Positions 51,959 through 61,493 of a DNA stretch of 64,000 nt are shown piece by piece (position 1 is the stretch's first letter; the number at the start of each line of letters is the position of its first letter). Origin of the DNA: CAYOPZ01 sp964406005 (lineage in GTDB: Bacteria; Bacteroidota; Bacteroidia; Bacteroidales; SM23-62); contig CAYOPZ010000004.1 of the NCBI GenBank assembly GCA_964406005.1, forward strand, positions 1 through 64,000. Direction: 5' to 3'. Position numbers and translations under genes: made by a program. The notes under the pieces are model-generated. The model made no database searches. It was not told the DNA's origin and saw nothing but the letters and a program-made list of their open reading frames with translations.

Positions 51959-52261
51959 TTAAAAAAAATCAGCAAACAATTTTTTTGCTTCTTCCCAGGA
52001 TTCTGTATTCAGACAGTACATGATCCTGGGCGGACGGGTGGTTCCCTGGATGAGCCCGGCCCTTTTAAGCTCTTTCAGATGCTGGGAAAGCGTGGATCGC
52101 GCAATGGGGAGGATCTCCGCCAGGTCGCCGCTGTAACAGCAGGTCTGCCTGGACAGGAGGTCGAGGATATAAACACGGACAGGATGGCTTAAGGCTTTTG
52201 CCATCCTGGCCAGACGGATCTGTTCCCCGGTAATGTGCCCGTCAGGGATATAGTCTTCCAT
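51959..52261 (-). CDS. arsR: ArsR/SmtB family repressor
   Basis: A 100-residue winged-helix repressor. The helix-turn-helix is YSGDLAEILPIARSTLSQHLKELKRAG in two adjoining pieces, preceded by TCCYSGDL with vicinal Cys41-Cys42, the position of the As(III)-sensing cysteines in ArsR proteins; a third Cys is at 83. It is the first gene of the arsenic unit, 66 bases upstream of arsM, with the likely operator between them. I see no matching palindrome upstream of arsR itself. Confidence 0.9.
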   Translation of the reverse strand: MEDYIPDGHITGEQIRLARMAKALSHPVRVYILDLLSRQTCCYSGDLAEILPIARSTLSQHLKELKRAGLIQGTTRPPRIMYCLNTESWEEAKKLFADFF

Positions 52262-52330
52262 TTCAGATCGGTAATTGGTGTAAATTTAAGGAAGATTCGG
52301 AGAATGGCATTTTCCCTGCGACAATAAAAA

Positions 52331-52354
52331 AGGGTGGCCCTTGTGAGGCCCCCT
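52331..52354 (-). terminator. terminator downstream of hsp20
   Basis: On the minus strand GGGGGCC and GGCCACCC pair across a short loop and are followed by TTTTTT. It lies 28 bases after the hsp20 stop codon and separates it from arsR. Confidence 0.7.
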
Positions 52355-52381
52355 CTTTATCCCTGGATATTTCTGCAAAGC

Positions 52382-52822
52382 TTACTTGACTGCAATTTCC
52401 CTTGCCGGTCTGGCTTTGGCTTCCTCTTTCTTGGGTATACTTACATACAGTATTCCGTCCCTGTGTTTTGCGCTGATCTTTTCACTGTCGACGGTCTCCG
52501 GGAGGTTAAAGGAACGGCTGAATGCATTGTAACGGAATTCACGCCTTGTGTAATTGTCATTGCTTTCCTCATTGCTGTCTTCCCTTGTTGAAGCAATGGT
52601 CAGGCAGTCGTTTTCCACATCGATTTTGAAATCCTTCTTGTCAAGGCCGGGAGCTGCCACCTCAAGGGTGAATTCATTGTCGCTCTCCAGGATGTTGACT
52701 GCAGGAAGGTTCTTAAACCCGAATGAATCAAAGTGAACGGGATAAGTATCCCTGCCGAAAAAATCATCCGGGAAACCCGGAAACATACGGTTCATTTTTA
52801 CTAACATGGCTTTGTCCTCCAA
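52382..52822 (-). CDS. small heat-shock protein, Hsp20/alpha-crystallin family
   Basis: ATP-independent holdase chaperone, 146 residues. The alpha-crystallin domain (about 40-135) contains FTLEVAAPGLDKKDFKIDV and the conserved DGILYVSIPK near the C-terminus. A short N-terminal arm (MLVKMNRMFPGF) precedes it. A start a few residues downstream (MLVKM) is possible. It has its own terminator and a 143-base upstream gap, so is likely monocistronic. Confidence 0.93.
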   Translation of the reverse strand: MEDKAMLVKMNRMFPGFPDDFFGRDTYPVHFDSFGFKNLPAVNILESDNEFTLEVAAPGLDKKDFKIDVENDCLTIASTREDSNEESNDNYTRREFRYNAFSRSFNLPETVDSEKISAKHRDGILYVSIPKKEEAKARPAREIAVK

Positions 52823-52965
52823 TATTTTAAATTTGGTTTGATAATTAAATTGTTTTTCTGGTCTTCAACCGGCAAAGTATATGCCAGGGGCAGAATCAGC
52901 CGGAAGAACAGTCAGAACAGGACAAAATGACGCTTTCGTGGTCTAAATGTATGACAAAATGACAG

Positions 52966-54468
52966 TTAGGTTTTCATTGCATTGCTGATTTTCCGGTTGA
53001 GGAAAATAAACAACAGCAATACAACCAGGAACTGAACGAGGCAGGTCATCACGCTGAAGGCGTTAAAGGGATTGTACCAGTTGCCGGGAGCAAATACCGT
53101 AACCGACTGGAACATCCACCACAATAATAAGACAAGTGCCGCGGCCGGTATGAACAGGCTTATGTTCATGCTCCACCATTTTCCTGCGGGCCAGTCACCT
53201 GGAAAGGAATCCAGTTCCTTTCTCATTTTGGTCACTCCGTAACGGATAATGGAAAAGGCGATGAATGCCCCGGATATCATCAGGCCGATTCCCCAGACAA
53301 AATCCTGGTTGCTGAGCAGGCTGAGGTTTTTCGCCGAGGGTATTCCGAGGAGGTAGACGACGGATACCACCAGAGTGATGGACCTTGTTCTTTTCATACC
53401 CGTGTCCAGTAGGATCCTTGTCGGCAGCTCGAGCATGGCAATGGTGGATGAGAAGCCTGCGAAAGTGAGCCCGAGAAAGAACAGCATGGCAAGGGGTTTC
53501 CCGAGGAACATCCGGGCGAAAAGCTGGGGCATCCAGATAAAGGTCAGGCCGGTTGAAGCAGGACCGCTGGTTCGCATGATTTCGAGGGTTGCACCCGTAT
53601 TCATACCCATATCGTTCTGCAGTACGGAAAATACGGTTCCAAATATCATGATGGCTGCAAGGAGTGAAACCATGTTGTTCCCGATGCCGGTAAGGAATGC
53701 GTTCTTCACTGCTCCGTGCCGGATTTGCATATAGGCAGCATAGGTGAGAAAAAGGCCCCAGCCTGCACCTGTATCCCAGGCATTTTGCGTGAGGGCCGAG
53801 AGCCATGTTCCGGGTTGTGACAATTGATCCCACTGGGGTGTGAAAAGGTACCGGACACCTTCAAATGCATCCGGAAGAGTCAGTGCCCGGATGGTTGAAA
53901 TCACTACAATCAGAAGAAGCGAGGGTATAAGAACCTTGTTTACCCTCTCGATCGACCGTATTCCCTTCCAGATGGCCATGGCTCCCAACCCTGTTGCAAG
54001 GAGATGGGAGACAAAGGGCCAGGCGGAAGACTGGTAATCCTCCCATATCGACATGGCTGCAGTGGATGTTTCAGGCAGGGGATGACAGGCCATATATATG
54101 AAATAATACAGGCACCAGCCTACGATAACCGTGTAGAAAAAAGCAATGGCAGTAGATACAAAAGCCACAAAACTGCCCATCCAGGCATATTTCCCGGAAA
54201 TGGCTTTTTTAAAGATGCTTATTGTGCCAGACCGGAATTTACGGCCCAGCGCATATTCTGCGATGATCAGCGGTATGCTCCAGAGAAATAGGAACAGGAG
54301 CCAGGCCACCAGGAAAGCTCCGGCGCCCTCATCCCCGCCGCTCTGGGCGGCGATCCTGGGAAACCTCCAGATGTTTCCGGTCCCTACGGCTATGCCAAGT
54401 GCCGAAAGGATCAAGCCCAGCCGGGAAGAAAACCGTTCATGTACGGATGGGTCAAGCTGTGAGGGCAT
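52966..54468 (-). CDS. sodium-dependent transporter, NSS/SNF family
   Basis: LeuT-fold sodium symporter for amino acids or similar small amines, 500 residues with about twelve membrane helices. The first helix contains GLILSALGIAVGTGNIWRFP, the family's unwound substrate/Na site. NAWDTGAGWG, GNNMVSLLAAIMIFGTVF and FLGLTFAGFSSTIAMLE are further family segments. The substrate cannot be told from sequence. It lies 23 bases downstream of the universal stress protein gene, so the two are probably co-expressed. Confidence 0.9.
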   Translation of the reverse strand: MPSQLDPSVHERFSSRLGLILSALGIAVGTGNIWRFPRIAAQSGGDEGAGAFLVAWLLFLFLWSIPLIIAEYALGRKFRSGTISIFKKAISGKYAWMGSFVAFVSTAIAFFYTVIVGWCLYYFIYMACHPLPETSTAAMSIWEDYQSSAWPFVSHLLATGLGAMAIWKGIRSIERVNKVLIPSLLLIVVISTIRALTLPDAFEGVRYLFTPQWDQLSQPGTWLSALTQNAWDTGAGWGLFLTYAAYMQIRHGAVKNAFLTGIGNNMVSLLAAIMIFGTVFSVLQNDMGMNTGATLEIMRTSGPASTGLTFIWMPQLFARMFLGKPLAMLFFLGLTFAGFSSTIAMLELPTRILLDTGMKRTRSITLVVSVVYLLGIPSAKNLSLLSNQDFVWGIGLMISGAFIAFSIIRYGVTKMRKELDSFPGDWPAGKWWSMNISLFIPAAALVLLLWWMFQSVTVFAPGNWYNPFNAFSVMTCLVQFLVVLLLFIFLNRKISNAMKT

Positions 54469-54491
54469 GACAATACGGTTCGTATATCAAC

Positions 54492-55406
54492 TCACCGTCC
54501 GAAGATCTGGATCGGGTTCAGAAAGACATCCACCAGCGGATCGGGAATAATCGTTACTTCCGGGGCAAGCGGATTGATGCTCAGGACAGGGAATTCAGAC
54601 CGGTTGATCACCTGCTGGGCGGCTGAGCCAATGAAGAATTCAGTGATTTTCAATTCCTGCTGGGTCATGATCATGATCAGCTCGCCCCGGATCTCCCGTA
54701 CGGTTTTGTTGAGGATGTTTTCAAAATCCCCCTGTATTCCCTTGATCAGTTTGACGTTACATTCCACATCAAGCTTTTCAAAGATGGTCCGGATTTCATC
54801 GAGCCTCGTGATAAATTTGATTTCCCGGGATTTGCTTTCTCCCTGCTGCACCGACAAGACGGTAATCCTTGCCCCAAGCATCCGGGCTACAGCTATAGCG
54901 TTGGAGGCCTGAACTATGGTTTGCTTTGTCAGGTCAAGGGGAAGCACAATATGTCCGCAACCGTAATATTCGGGCTTTTTCCTGATGGTCACAACGGGCG
55001 TTTCGGATTCCCTTATGATGTGCATGGTATTGGTGCCGGTAAAATTCTTGACCATATCTGAAGAATCCGTACGTCCCATAAATATCATATCGGCACCCGT
55101 TTGTTTTGCCGCCTCTATGATTTCCCGGTATACCTTCCCTTTTCTGACCTGGGTGGTGAAAGGTATTTCACTGTGTGAAAGGACTTTCCCTGCAAGTTCA
55201 TCAATCCTGTCGGAGGCGCCCCGCCGGATCATATCACGTTGTTTATCGCTGATCACCTGCTTCAGGAGATAGGATTCCTCCTCGAGGATGTATAACAGAT
55301 GCAATGCGGCACCGACTTTTCCTGCCACAAGCAATGCATATTCGAGCGCGGTTTCCGATTCGTGCCGGAAATCTACAGGGACAAGGAAATTTCGTTTTTC
55401 AGGCAT
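54492..55406 (-). CDS. tandem-domain universal stress protein
   Basis: A 304-residue protein with two UspA-type domains. The first (about 1-145) opens NFLVPVDFRHESETALEYA and contains ADMIFMGRT; the second (about 150-280) contains HIVLPLDLTKQTIVQASNAI and GELIMIMTQ. The nucleotide-binding G-x2-G-x9-G pattern is only partly kept. It lies 12 bases downstream of the small outer-membrane protein gene and 23 upstream of the NSS transporter. Confidence 0.88.
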   Translation of the reverse strand: MPEKRNFLVPVDFRHESETALEYALLVAGKVGAALHLLYILEEESYLLKQVISDKQRDMIRRGASDRIDELAGKVLSHSEIPFTTQVRKGKVYREIIEAAKQTGADMIFMGRTDSSDMVKNFTGTNTMHIIRESETPVVTIRKKPEYYGCGHIVLPLDLTKQTIVQASNAIAVARMLGARITVLSVQQGESKSREIKFITRLDEIRTIFEKLDVECNVKLIKGIQGDFENILNKTVREIRGELIMIMTQQELKITEFFIGSAAQQVINRSEFPVLSINPLAPEVTIIPDPLVDVFLNPIQIFGR

Positions 55407-55418
55407 GGCAGTATGCTG

Positions 55419-55862
55419 CTAGAACCAGTAACGTATACCGATTCCGCCATCCAGGTCGAAATCAATACCGGGGACAAATATAGGCCCGGGGACAATCTCG
55501 ACAAAAATGTCGACAGGAGCTCCGTCGAACATATAGTCAAACCCGACAGGTATCCTGGCACCGATGGAAATATCATCTCCGAATCCCACCCGGGCGCCGA
55601 TCCCGAAATAAAGCGGAAGCCTGCCATCACTCACATTGACGATATTGTAATTGTGCATCAGAAAATCCGCATGTACATACAGAAGATCGTTCACCGTCGA
55701 CCAGGCGACCGCTGCGTCGACCGCATTTTTTGAACTGAGCCATGACTTCAGGCTTAAGCCGGTAGGATCTCCGAAGACGACCCCCGCACCGAATCCGCTG
55801 TCCTGCGCAGACAATGTATGAGAAAGTAATCCGAGCATTGCAATGAACAGTATCTTTTTCAT
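55419..55862 (-). CDS. small outer-membrane beta-barrel-like protein
   Basis: A 147-residue protein with a signal peptide (ending TLSAQ, about residue 20). The mature part alternates hydrophobic and polar residues and ends in aromatic-rich GIGIRYWF, as outer-membrane barrels do. GAGVVFGDPTGLSLKSWLS at the start of the mature part is like the small barrel families of Bacteroidota. No binding motif is visible. It leads a unit with the universal stress protein and NSS transporter. Confidence 0.7.
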   Translation of the reverse strand: MKKILFIAMLGLLSHTLSAQDSGFGAGVVFGDPTGLSLKSWLSSKNAVDAAVAWSTVNDLLYVHADFLMHNYNIVNVSDGRLPLYFGIGARVGFGDDISIGARIPVGFDYMFDGAPVDIFVEIVPGPIFVPGIDFDLDGGIGIRYWF

Positions 55863-55968
55863 AATGGTTCAATGATTAAGGTAAGCACTCATATTTCAGG
55901 TATTGAAAATATGAAAAATCGGTGAGCTTTCCGCAAGGTCGGAACATATAGTATCACGGCGGGAGTAC

Positions 55969-57189
55969 TTACAACCTTATGCCGCCCGTGATCCCTGCCC
56001 AGATCCTGACATTCGTTCTTCCCGCATTCCCGCTCGTGTGATTGAAAAAAGCCCAGTTGGGTCCGATCTCGTAATAGGGAAGGTATCCGATGTCCGGGGA
56101 AGTTTCGGATACGGCTACATTAAGGGTGGGGCCGGCAAAAAGCCGTACCTGTCCTGAAGGTTCGTAATTAAAAAGGACCCTTGCCTGGTTGAGCATATTC
56201 AGGCGATCCATATCCAGCGGCCAGGCGGAACGGGAATCTGCAAGCCAGATTTCCTGGTATGCCGCAGCTTCAATGTTTATATACATTTTTTCACGCATGT
56301 CGAGTTCGGTTCCGATACCCGCTCCGACCGACCATCGGCTCCCCGGCCCGCTGAGTTTCCCGAGGGTATATATGTTGTAGAGTTTCCTGACTCCCATTAA
56401 ATAGGAGAATTTCGCATAATGCGTTTCACTCAGGCTGAATTCGAAGCGACGGTAACCGTTTTTTCTTACCACGTTTATAAAACCTATGGGCACACCGTCG
56501 ATGGAGTCACAAACATTTATGAATCCGGTCAGCTGTACACCACTGACATTCCCCGCGATGTTCGCAAATCCGGCTGCCTGCACCCCGTTTACATCCATGG
56601 CTACATTGCAGAAACCACTGAACTGGGCATTTACGTTCCCCTGGCCGTTCACGCTTGTAAACCCGGCCAGCTGGCAACCTCCGTTACAGGCCTTTGCCAC
56701 GTTGAAAAAGCCGGCCAGCTGTGCACCCTCTGCTTCCCCGCCTGTAACATTACCGAACCCGGCCAGCTGTGCTCCGTCCATGGCTCCGGAGACCACATTA
56801 ATGAACCCGGCCCCCTGAAAAGATCCGGTTGATCCGGCATTTACATTAATAAAACCTGAAAGCTGAACCCCGGTCACGGGCCCTGCAACCATGTTCCCGA
56901 ACCCGGCTGCCTGGAAACCCTTCATATAACGATTATCCGTATTGATAAAGCTTCCCAGTTCGACACCGTCGACGGCTCCCGAATTTCCGATAAACAGGTT
57001 CAGGGATACCTGGTTTACGGTCTTTGCGTTTTTTATGCCGTTTGTACTCAGCGGGGGGAACATGAAGGTGAATTGAAACGGACTTTCGTACAGATCCGCC
57101 GTCTCATCTTCCTGGGCATTGACAAACGAATGTCCCAGTACCAGGCAGATGTAAACAAGGATGGTGCTTTTTCTCATTTTTCCGATCAT
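55969..57189 (-). CDS. surface protein with GAQLAGFxNV repeats
   Basis: A 406-residue exported protein. The signal peptide ends near residue 25 (HSFVNAQ). Residues about 70-230 form nine or so repeats of ~14 residues on the pattern GxQLAGFxNV (GVQLSGFINV, GAQLAGFGNV, GAQLAGFFNV, GVQAAGFANI), similar to the LA_2272-type surface-repeat family. The C-terminal ~150 residues resemble an outer-membrane barrel (YEIGPNWAFF, WAGITGGIRL). The repeat stack probably forms a beta-solenoid; the role is unknown. Confidence 0.75.
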   Translation of the reverse strand: MIGKMRKSTILVYICLVLGHSFVNAQEDETADLYESPFQFTFMFPPLSTNGIKNAKTVNQVSLNLFIGNSGAVDGVELGSFINTDNRYMKGFQAAGFGNMVAGPVTGVQLSGFINVNAGSTGSFQGAGFINVVSGAMDGAQLAGFGNVTGGEAEGAQLAGFFNVAKACNGGCQLAGFTSVNGQGNVNAQFSGFCNVAMDVNGVQAAGFANIAGNVSGVQLTGFINVCDSIDGVPIGFINVVRKNGYRRFEFSLSETHYAKFSYLMGVRKLYNIYTLGKLSGPGSRWSVGAGIGTELDMREKMYINIEAAAYQEIWLADSRSAWPLDMDRLNMLNQARVLFNYEPSGQVRLFAGPTLNVAVSETSPDIGYLPYYEIGPNWAFFNHTSGNAGRTNVRIWAGITGGIRL

Positions 57190-57376
57190 GATATATCATG
57201 GTATTTTAGAATTAAGAGACAGAAAAAACCCCTAAGGGTTGTATGGAAGCAACAGAAACACGCAGGGAAAAGGAAAAACCACACCGGGAATGAGACTGCT
57301 TTCAGGAATACCTGCTTGAAGCCCTGGGGGTGAAATTATCTGCTAAAATGGGTACTTTTATCGTAATTTAGTGACC

Positions 57377-58225
57377 ATGGAGCAGAATTGGAACATCCCC
57401 GGATATCTGACCGAGAAATCGAACATCGTCAGGCATATACTTTTTACCGCCCTCTTCGCCCTGGTGTTCATCAATATTTATGCTCCCTTCGGGGTGGAAA
57501 CCAGGTTCCGCTTTACGGACCTTCAATTGTTATTATACTCGAGTTTCCTGATCCTGATCGGTGTGCTGGTGATTGTGATAAGCCGCATACTCATGTACCG
57601 CTATTACAAGAAAAAGCCGTTGCATATTGCGATTTACCTGGGCTGGGTGGCGGCCGAGATATTTGCCATGGCATTCGTATATACCCTGCTTTTGAAGTAC
57701 ATCGTGGATGATCCGAGGGACATTCCCGAGATGTTCAGCAAGACGGTACAGGTAACCTCGCTTGTGCTGCTGCTTCCCTACGCCATGCTGTGGCTGTATT
57801 TTGCCCTGCGCGAAAAAACCAGGCAGCTTGCACGGATCGCCGGCCGGGAGGAGGAAGCGCGGCCTTCGGCACGGATGGTCACTTTCCACGATGAAAAGGG
57901 AGACCTGAAGTTTTCGGTAAAAAAAGAAGACCTGCTTTACCTGGAGGCTGCCGACAACTATGTGATGATCTATTACTGCGACCAGGAAAAACTCTCGAAG
58001 TTCATGATCCGGAACAGCTTGAAAAAGCTGCTCGATGAAGGATTTTCGTCAGAATTGATCAGATGCCACCGGTCGTATGCGGTGGCCACCGACCGCATCA
58101 GGATCATCAGGAAAGAAAAGGACGGCCTGCATCTCGATATGGATCACGGGCAGAAAACCTCCATTCCCGTTTCGAAAACCTATGTCGGGGAAGTGATCCG
58201 GAAATTTTCAGGAGGACTTCCTTAA
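57377..58225 (+). CDS. membrane-anchored LytTR-family transcription regulator
   Basis: A 282-residue protein. Four membrane helices occupy about residues 17-145 and a C-terminal LytTR DNA-binding domain about 175-280 (LLYLEAADNYVMIYY, FSSELIRCHRSYAV, KTSIPVSKTYVGEV). There is no receiver domain, so signalling would be by membrane sensing or proximity. The ATG at 57377 is preferred to a GTG at 57371. A small membrane protein gene follows after 67 bases. Confidence 0.88.
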   Translation: MEQNWNIPGYLTEKSNIVRHILFTALFALVFINIYAPFGVETRFRFTDLQLLLYSSFLILIGVLVIVISRILMYRYYKKKPLHIAIYLGWVAAEIFAMAFVYTLLLKYIVDDPRDIPEMFSKTVQVTSLVLLLPYAMLWLYFALREKTRQLARIAGREEEARPSARMVTFHDEKGDLKFSVKKEDLLYLEAADNYVMIYYCDQEKLSKFMIRNSLKKLLDEGFSSELIRCHRSYAVATDRIRIIRKEKDGLHLDMDHGQKTSIPVSKTYVGEVIRKFSGGLP

Positions 58226-58292
58226 CCGGCGGAGGCAAGGATGCAGCTCAGAATGCACTTTTACTTTTTATATATAAATTCAACTAAAAGAA

Positions 58293-58661
58293 ATGGCAAG
58301 AGAAGTCAAAACCGGCCAGGATTACAAGAACAAGCTGCTGAAACTCATTCCATCGGAAATTGTGGCGGCCTACATGGTCGTCGAGGGAATCATTCCGGAT
58401 GAAAGAAAACTCATCGGGACAGCGGTGGTATCGGTCATACTGCTTATCCTGATTCCCTTTTACCTGAAAAGGATATACAAGGTCCGGCGGTTCGGTCAGC
58501 ATGTTTTTGTAATGCTCGCCTTTGTCATATGGATTTATGCCCTTGGAGGTCCCTTTAAGTTCCTGGACATCTGGGAAGCGTGGATTGGTTCAGCAATACT
58601 CGTTCTGTATACATTGCTGATACCCCTGGCTTACCGGCCGGGGGAAAAGGCAGACTGGTAG
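58293..58661 (+). CDS. small membrane protein of unknown function
   Basis: A 122-residue protein with three predicted membrane helices (about 42-57, 70-83 and 95-113) and a charged N-terminus (REVKTGQDYKNKLLKLIPSE). I do not recognise the family. Its position just after the membrane-anchored LytTR regulator suggests it may act with it. The stop is one base before the convergent VTT-domain gene. Confidence 0.6.
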   Translation: MAREVKTGQDYKNKLLKLIPSEIVAAYMVVEGIIPDERKLIGTAVVSVILLILIPFYLKRIYKVRRFGQHVFVMLAFVIWIYALGGPFKFLDIWEAWIGSAILVLYTLLIPLAYRPGEKADW

Positions 58662-58662
58662 G

Positions 58663-59310
58663 TCAGATGATCCATTGATCCAGGTTCAGCACGTTGAAAA
58701 ACAGCAGCCCCTGGGCGGCAAACCTGATAAGCCGTGTGAGTGCGAACAGAAGAAAAGGTTTGAAGGGATACCTGAGCATGGTAAGGGCGATTACTACAAG
58801 GGAAAAAGGCGTGAAAGGGAACAGCGCCGCAATGATGATGAAGGCACCCCCCCATTTCCGCACAAATTCAATATAGTTCCTCAATCGTTTCTCGGTGTAC
58901 GATTTGACTTTCGGCCACCTGGAGATCCAGCGTCCTATCTGGTATGAGATCACACCGCCCGCATAGGAAAGAATTCCCAGCAGGAACAGGTAGCTCAAGG
59001 GATGATCGAATTTTTGCGTCCAGATAATAAACAGGTCCACCGGAACCATTCCCGTAAACGATTCAGAAACAAAAAACAGGATAATGACAAACCTGTCGGA
59101 AAAAGTATTGATGATTCCCTGAAAAAAACCGTTAAAATCCACCAGGTATTTTCCGGTCAGGTAAACCAGGAAAACAAGGATCAGATAGAGAACAACGATC
59201 AGCAATACACTCCTTCCCACGTAGCTGAACAGGCCCCTTTCCCTGTAATGAGCATACATGGTCTTCAGCCTGGATCCGGTGGAATCATCTTTTGGCAGGG
59301 ATTTTTTCAT
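58663..59310 (-). CDS. VTT/SNARE-associated (DedA-like) membrane protein
   Basis: A 215-residue polytopic membrane protein of the VTT-domain family (YqaA/DedA-like), proposed to act on membrane lipids such as undecaprenyl phosphate flipping. Features are the re-entrant-loop region SESFTGMVPVDLFIIWTQ, GVISYQIGRW and the proline-containing helix AALFPFTPFSLVVI. About five helices are visible. It is 13 bases downstream of the dipeptidyl peptidase III gene. Confidence 0.75.
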   Translation of the reverse strand: MKKSLPKDDSTGSRLKTMYAHYRERGLFSYVGRSVLLIVVLYLILVFLVYLTGKYLVDFNGFFQGIINTFSDRFVIILFFVSESFTGMVPVDLFIIWTQKFDHPLSYLFLLGILSYAGGVISYQIGRWISRWPKVKSYTEKRLRNYIEFVRKWGGAFIIIAALFPFTPFSLVVIALTMLRYPFKPFLLFALTRLIRFAAQGLLFFNVLNLDQWII

Positions 59311-59323
59311 CTGGAAGATGCTT

Positions 59324-61402
59324 TTAATTCCGGGAAGGCAGGTATGAATAGTTTTTCGAATAGTACATCATTTGTTCCATGTAATTGTCGGGATAGCTTA
59401 TTTCCACATCGACGATTTCACCGTTCTTTTCGACAGGTTCATACCGGGGATTGATAAATCCTCCGTATGGAGCGAGATTAAGCCTGGCATAGCGTGCCAG
59501 TACTTCCCTGTGCAGTCCGGGGTCGAATTTTATTCCATAGTTTTCAACAAGCTCTTTCCCTGCTTCGTAATCTCCTTCTGACTTGATCCGCTGGACTTCC
59601 TTCAGCAATTCGGCAAACAGGCTGCGCAGCTTGTCGTAATCATTTATCCTGTAATAGGTTTTTCCGTTTGCTTTAAATTCCTCGATCACATTGTCGGGTT
59701 TGCCTTTTTCATAGCACCAGCGGGCAATAAGCTGACGGTTTCGCATATGGGCTTCCTCAATGTCTTTACCCTCCTCTATTCTTGTAAGCTGGGTCATCAG
59801 TCCGTTTCTGATGTAGCTTGCGTATTCGGCTTTTGCCGCATCCATATCGGGCAAAAGACCGAATTCCACCATTTTTTCATCGGCGATATAATAAAGTGAG
59901 AACAGGTCGGCCCTTGCCTCTTCCAGTGTTGAAGCATAATTCTTCAATGCACCCGGGCTTGTACCGGGCAACAGCTGACCCGATCCGTGTCCCAGACATT
60001 CATGCAAATCTACCTGGAGATTGTCAGTAAGGTATCCGTATTTTCTGATCAGGTCGATTTCCTCCTGGCCGGATGCAAATTCTTCGAGAAATCCGTTTCC
60101 CAGGCTCACCTGGTCATACGCATATGTAATATTGTCCATGGTAACCGATTTGGATCCGTGATTTTTTCTTATCCAGTCTGCGTTGGGCAGGTTGATCCCG
60201 ATCGGGGTAGACGGATAGCAATCACCGCCGAGCATGGCGGCAGTGACCACCCTGGCCGTAATGCCCTTCACTTTCTTTTTTCTGAACCTGTCGTCGACGG
60301 GGGAGTTGTCTTCGAACCATTGCGCGTTGGCGCTGATGGTTTCGGTTCTTTTCGTGGCTTCCGTATCCATCAGTTCGACCACGCCTTCCCAGGTAGCCTT
60401 CAGGCCCAGCGGATCCTCGTAGGTTTCGATAAACCCGTTTATGAAATCTACCATCGAGTGGAGATCTTCCACCCACAATACACTGTAATCGTCGAAAGTT
60501 TTCAGATCACCGGTCCGGTAGTATTCAATAAGCTTGTCCATAACGGCTTTCTGCGCGTCGTTTTCCGCCACGCCTGAGGCTTTTTCGAGCCAGTAGACGA
60601 TCTGCCCGATGGCTTCGCCGTACAGGCCGTTAAGGCTGTAGACCTCTTCCTTCATCTGTCCGTTTTCCTTGACCAGCCTTGAATTCAGCCCATATGAAAC
60701 GGGTGTTGTATCACCCGGTATTTCCATGTTTTCATAGAAATCGACAGCCTCTTTTTCGCTTACACCCCTGTAAAGGTTTACGGCTGAGTTTTCAACGATG
60801 TCGATTTTCGTATCGGAGCAGACTTTTTTGGGTAAAACACCGGGGTCGAACATCACTGGAACGATCGATTCGAGGAGCCCGTCAACGGTTTCCCCTTCCC
60901 TCAGGGGCAGGGCCGAAGTATCAGAGTGGTAAACGAGACCGGTAAAATAGCCTTCCGGAAAACCGGGCCGGAATTTGTCCCTGGAATAGTGATGGTAAAT
61001 CCCGTTCGAGAATTCCACCCGCTTGATGTAAGTCATAAAATTATTAAAGTCGTCAGATTCCCTGTCTCCCGTGTAGGTATCGTATATGGTTTCCAGCGTG
61101 CGCCGGATGGCAAGATTGTATATTCCGTTCTGGTCGAAAATGATGTCCCTTCCGCAGAGTGTGGCCTGGCTCAGGTAATATACAAGCTTTTTCTGATCCG
61201 GGGACAGTTCCTCGAAACCCGGAACCCTGTATCGCAGTATCCTGAGATCGGCGAATTGTTCCACAAAATAATTGAAATCATCACCCTGTTCGGTTTCCGG
61301 TGATCTGCCCGGTTTGCATCCGGCCAGGCCTGCAATCACCATTACAAGCCATACCAGTCCTTTGATTATTCTCATAATTTGTATTATCTTATTATTTTTC
61401 AA
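59324..61402 (-). CDS. dipeptidyl peptidase III, M49 family, lipoprotein
   Basis: Zinc exopeptidase removing dipeptides from peptide N-termini, 692 residues. The zinc motif is HECLGH (467-472), the variant known from Bacteroides enzymes, with the second Glu in EEARAD (about 494-499). An N-terminal signal with lipobox LAGC (Cys29) makes it a lipoprotein of the envelope, not cytoplasmic. Catalytic residues are intact. It leads a two-gene unit with the VTT-domain protein and is divergent from the serpin gene, with only 91 bases between them. Confidence 0.93.
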   Translation of the reverse strand: MKNNKIIQIMRIIKGLVWLVMVIAGLAGCKPGRSPETEQGDDFNYFVEQFADLRILRYRVPGFEELSPDQKKLVYYLSQATLCGRDIIFDQNGIYNLAIRRTLETIYDTYTGDRESDDFNNFMTYIKRVEFSNGIYHHYSRDKFRPGFPEGYFTGLVYHSDTSALPLREGETVDGLLESIVPVMFDPGVLPKKVCSDTKIDIVENSAVNLYRGVSEKEAVDFYENMEIPGDTTPVSYGLNSRLVKENGQMKEEVYSLNGLYGEAIGQIVYWLEKASGVAENDAQKAVMDKLIEYYRTGDLKTFDDYSVLWVEDLHSMVDFINGFIETYEDPLGLKATWEGVVELMDTEATKRTETISANAQWFEDNSPVDDRFRKKKVKGITARVVTAAMLGGDCYPSTPIGINLPNADWIRKNHGSKSVTMDNITYAYDQVSLGNGFLEEFASGQEEIDLIRKYGYLTDNLQVDLHECLGHGSGQLLPGTSPGALKNYASTLEEARADLFSLYYIADEKMVEFGLLPDMDAAKAEYASYIRNGLMTQLTRIEEGKDIEEAHMRNRQLIARWCYEKGKPDNVIEEFKANGKTYYRINDYDKLRSLFAELLKEVQRIKSEGDYEAGKELVENYGIKFDPGLHREVLARYARLNLAPYGGFINPRYEPVEKNGEIVDVEISYPDNYMEQMMYYSKNYSYLPSRN

Positions 61403-61493
61403 AAATAGGGAATACAGCTGATTTGAGGAAACCGTCGCGCAACCTTATCCTGATGAATAACATCTTGTGTTTAAGTTGGTTTAAATTCCCGGA

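Noticed and set aside
53195..53833. 212-codon minus-strand ORF inside the NSS transporter region
   Set aside because: Same strand but different frame from a complete, well-recognised transporter gene; composition is Arg/His-rich shadow.
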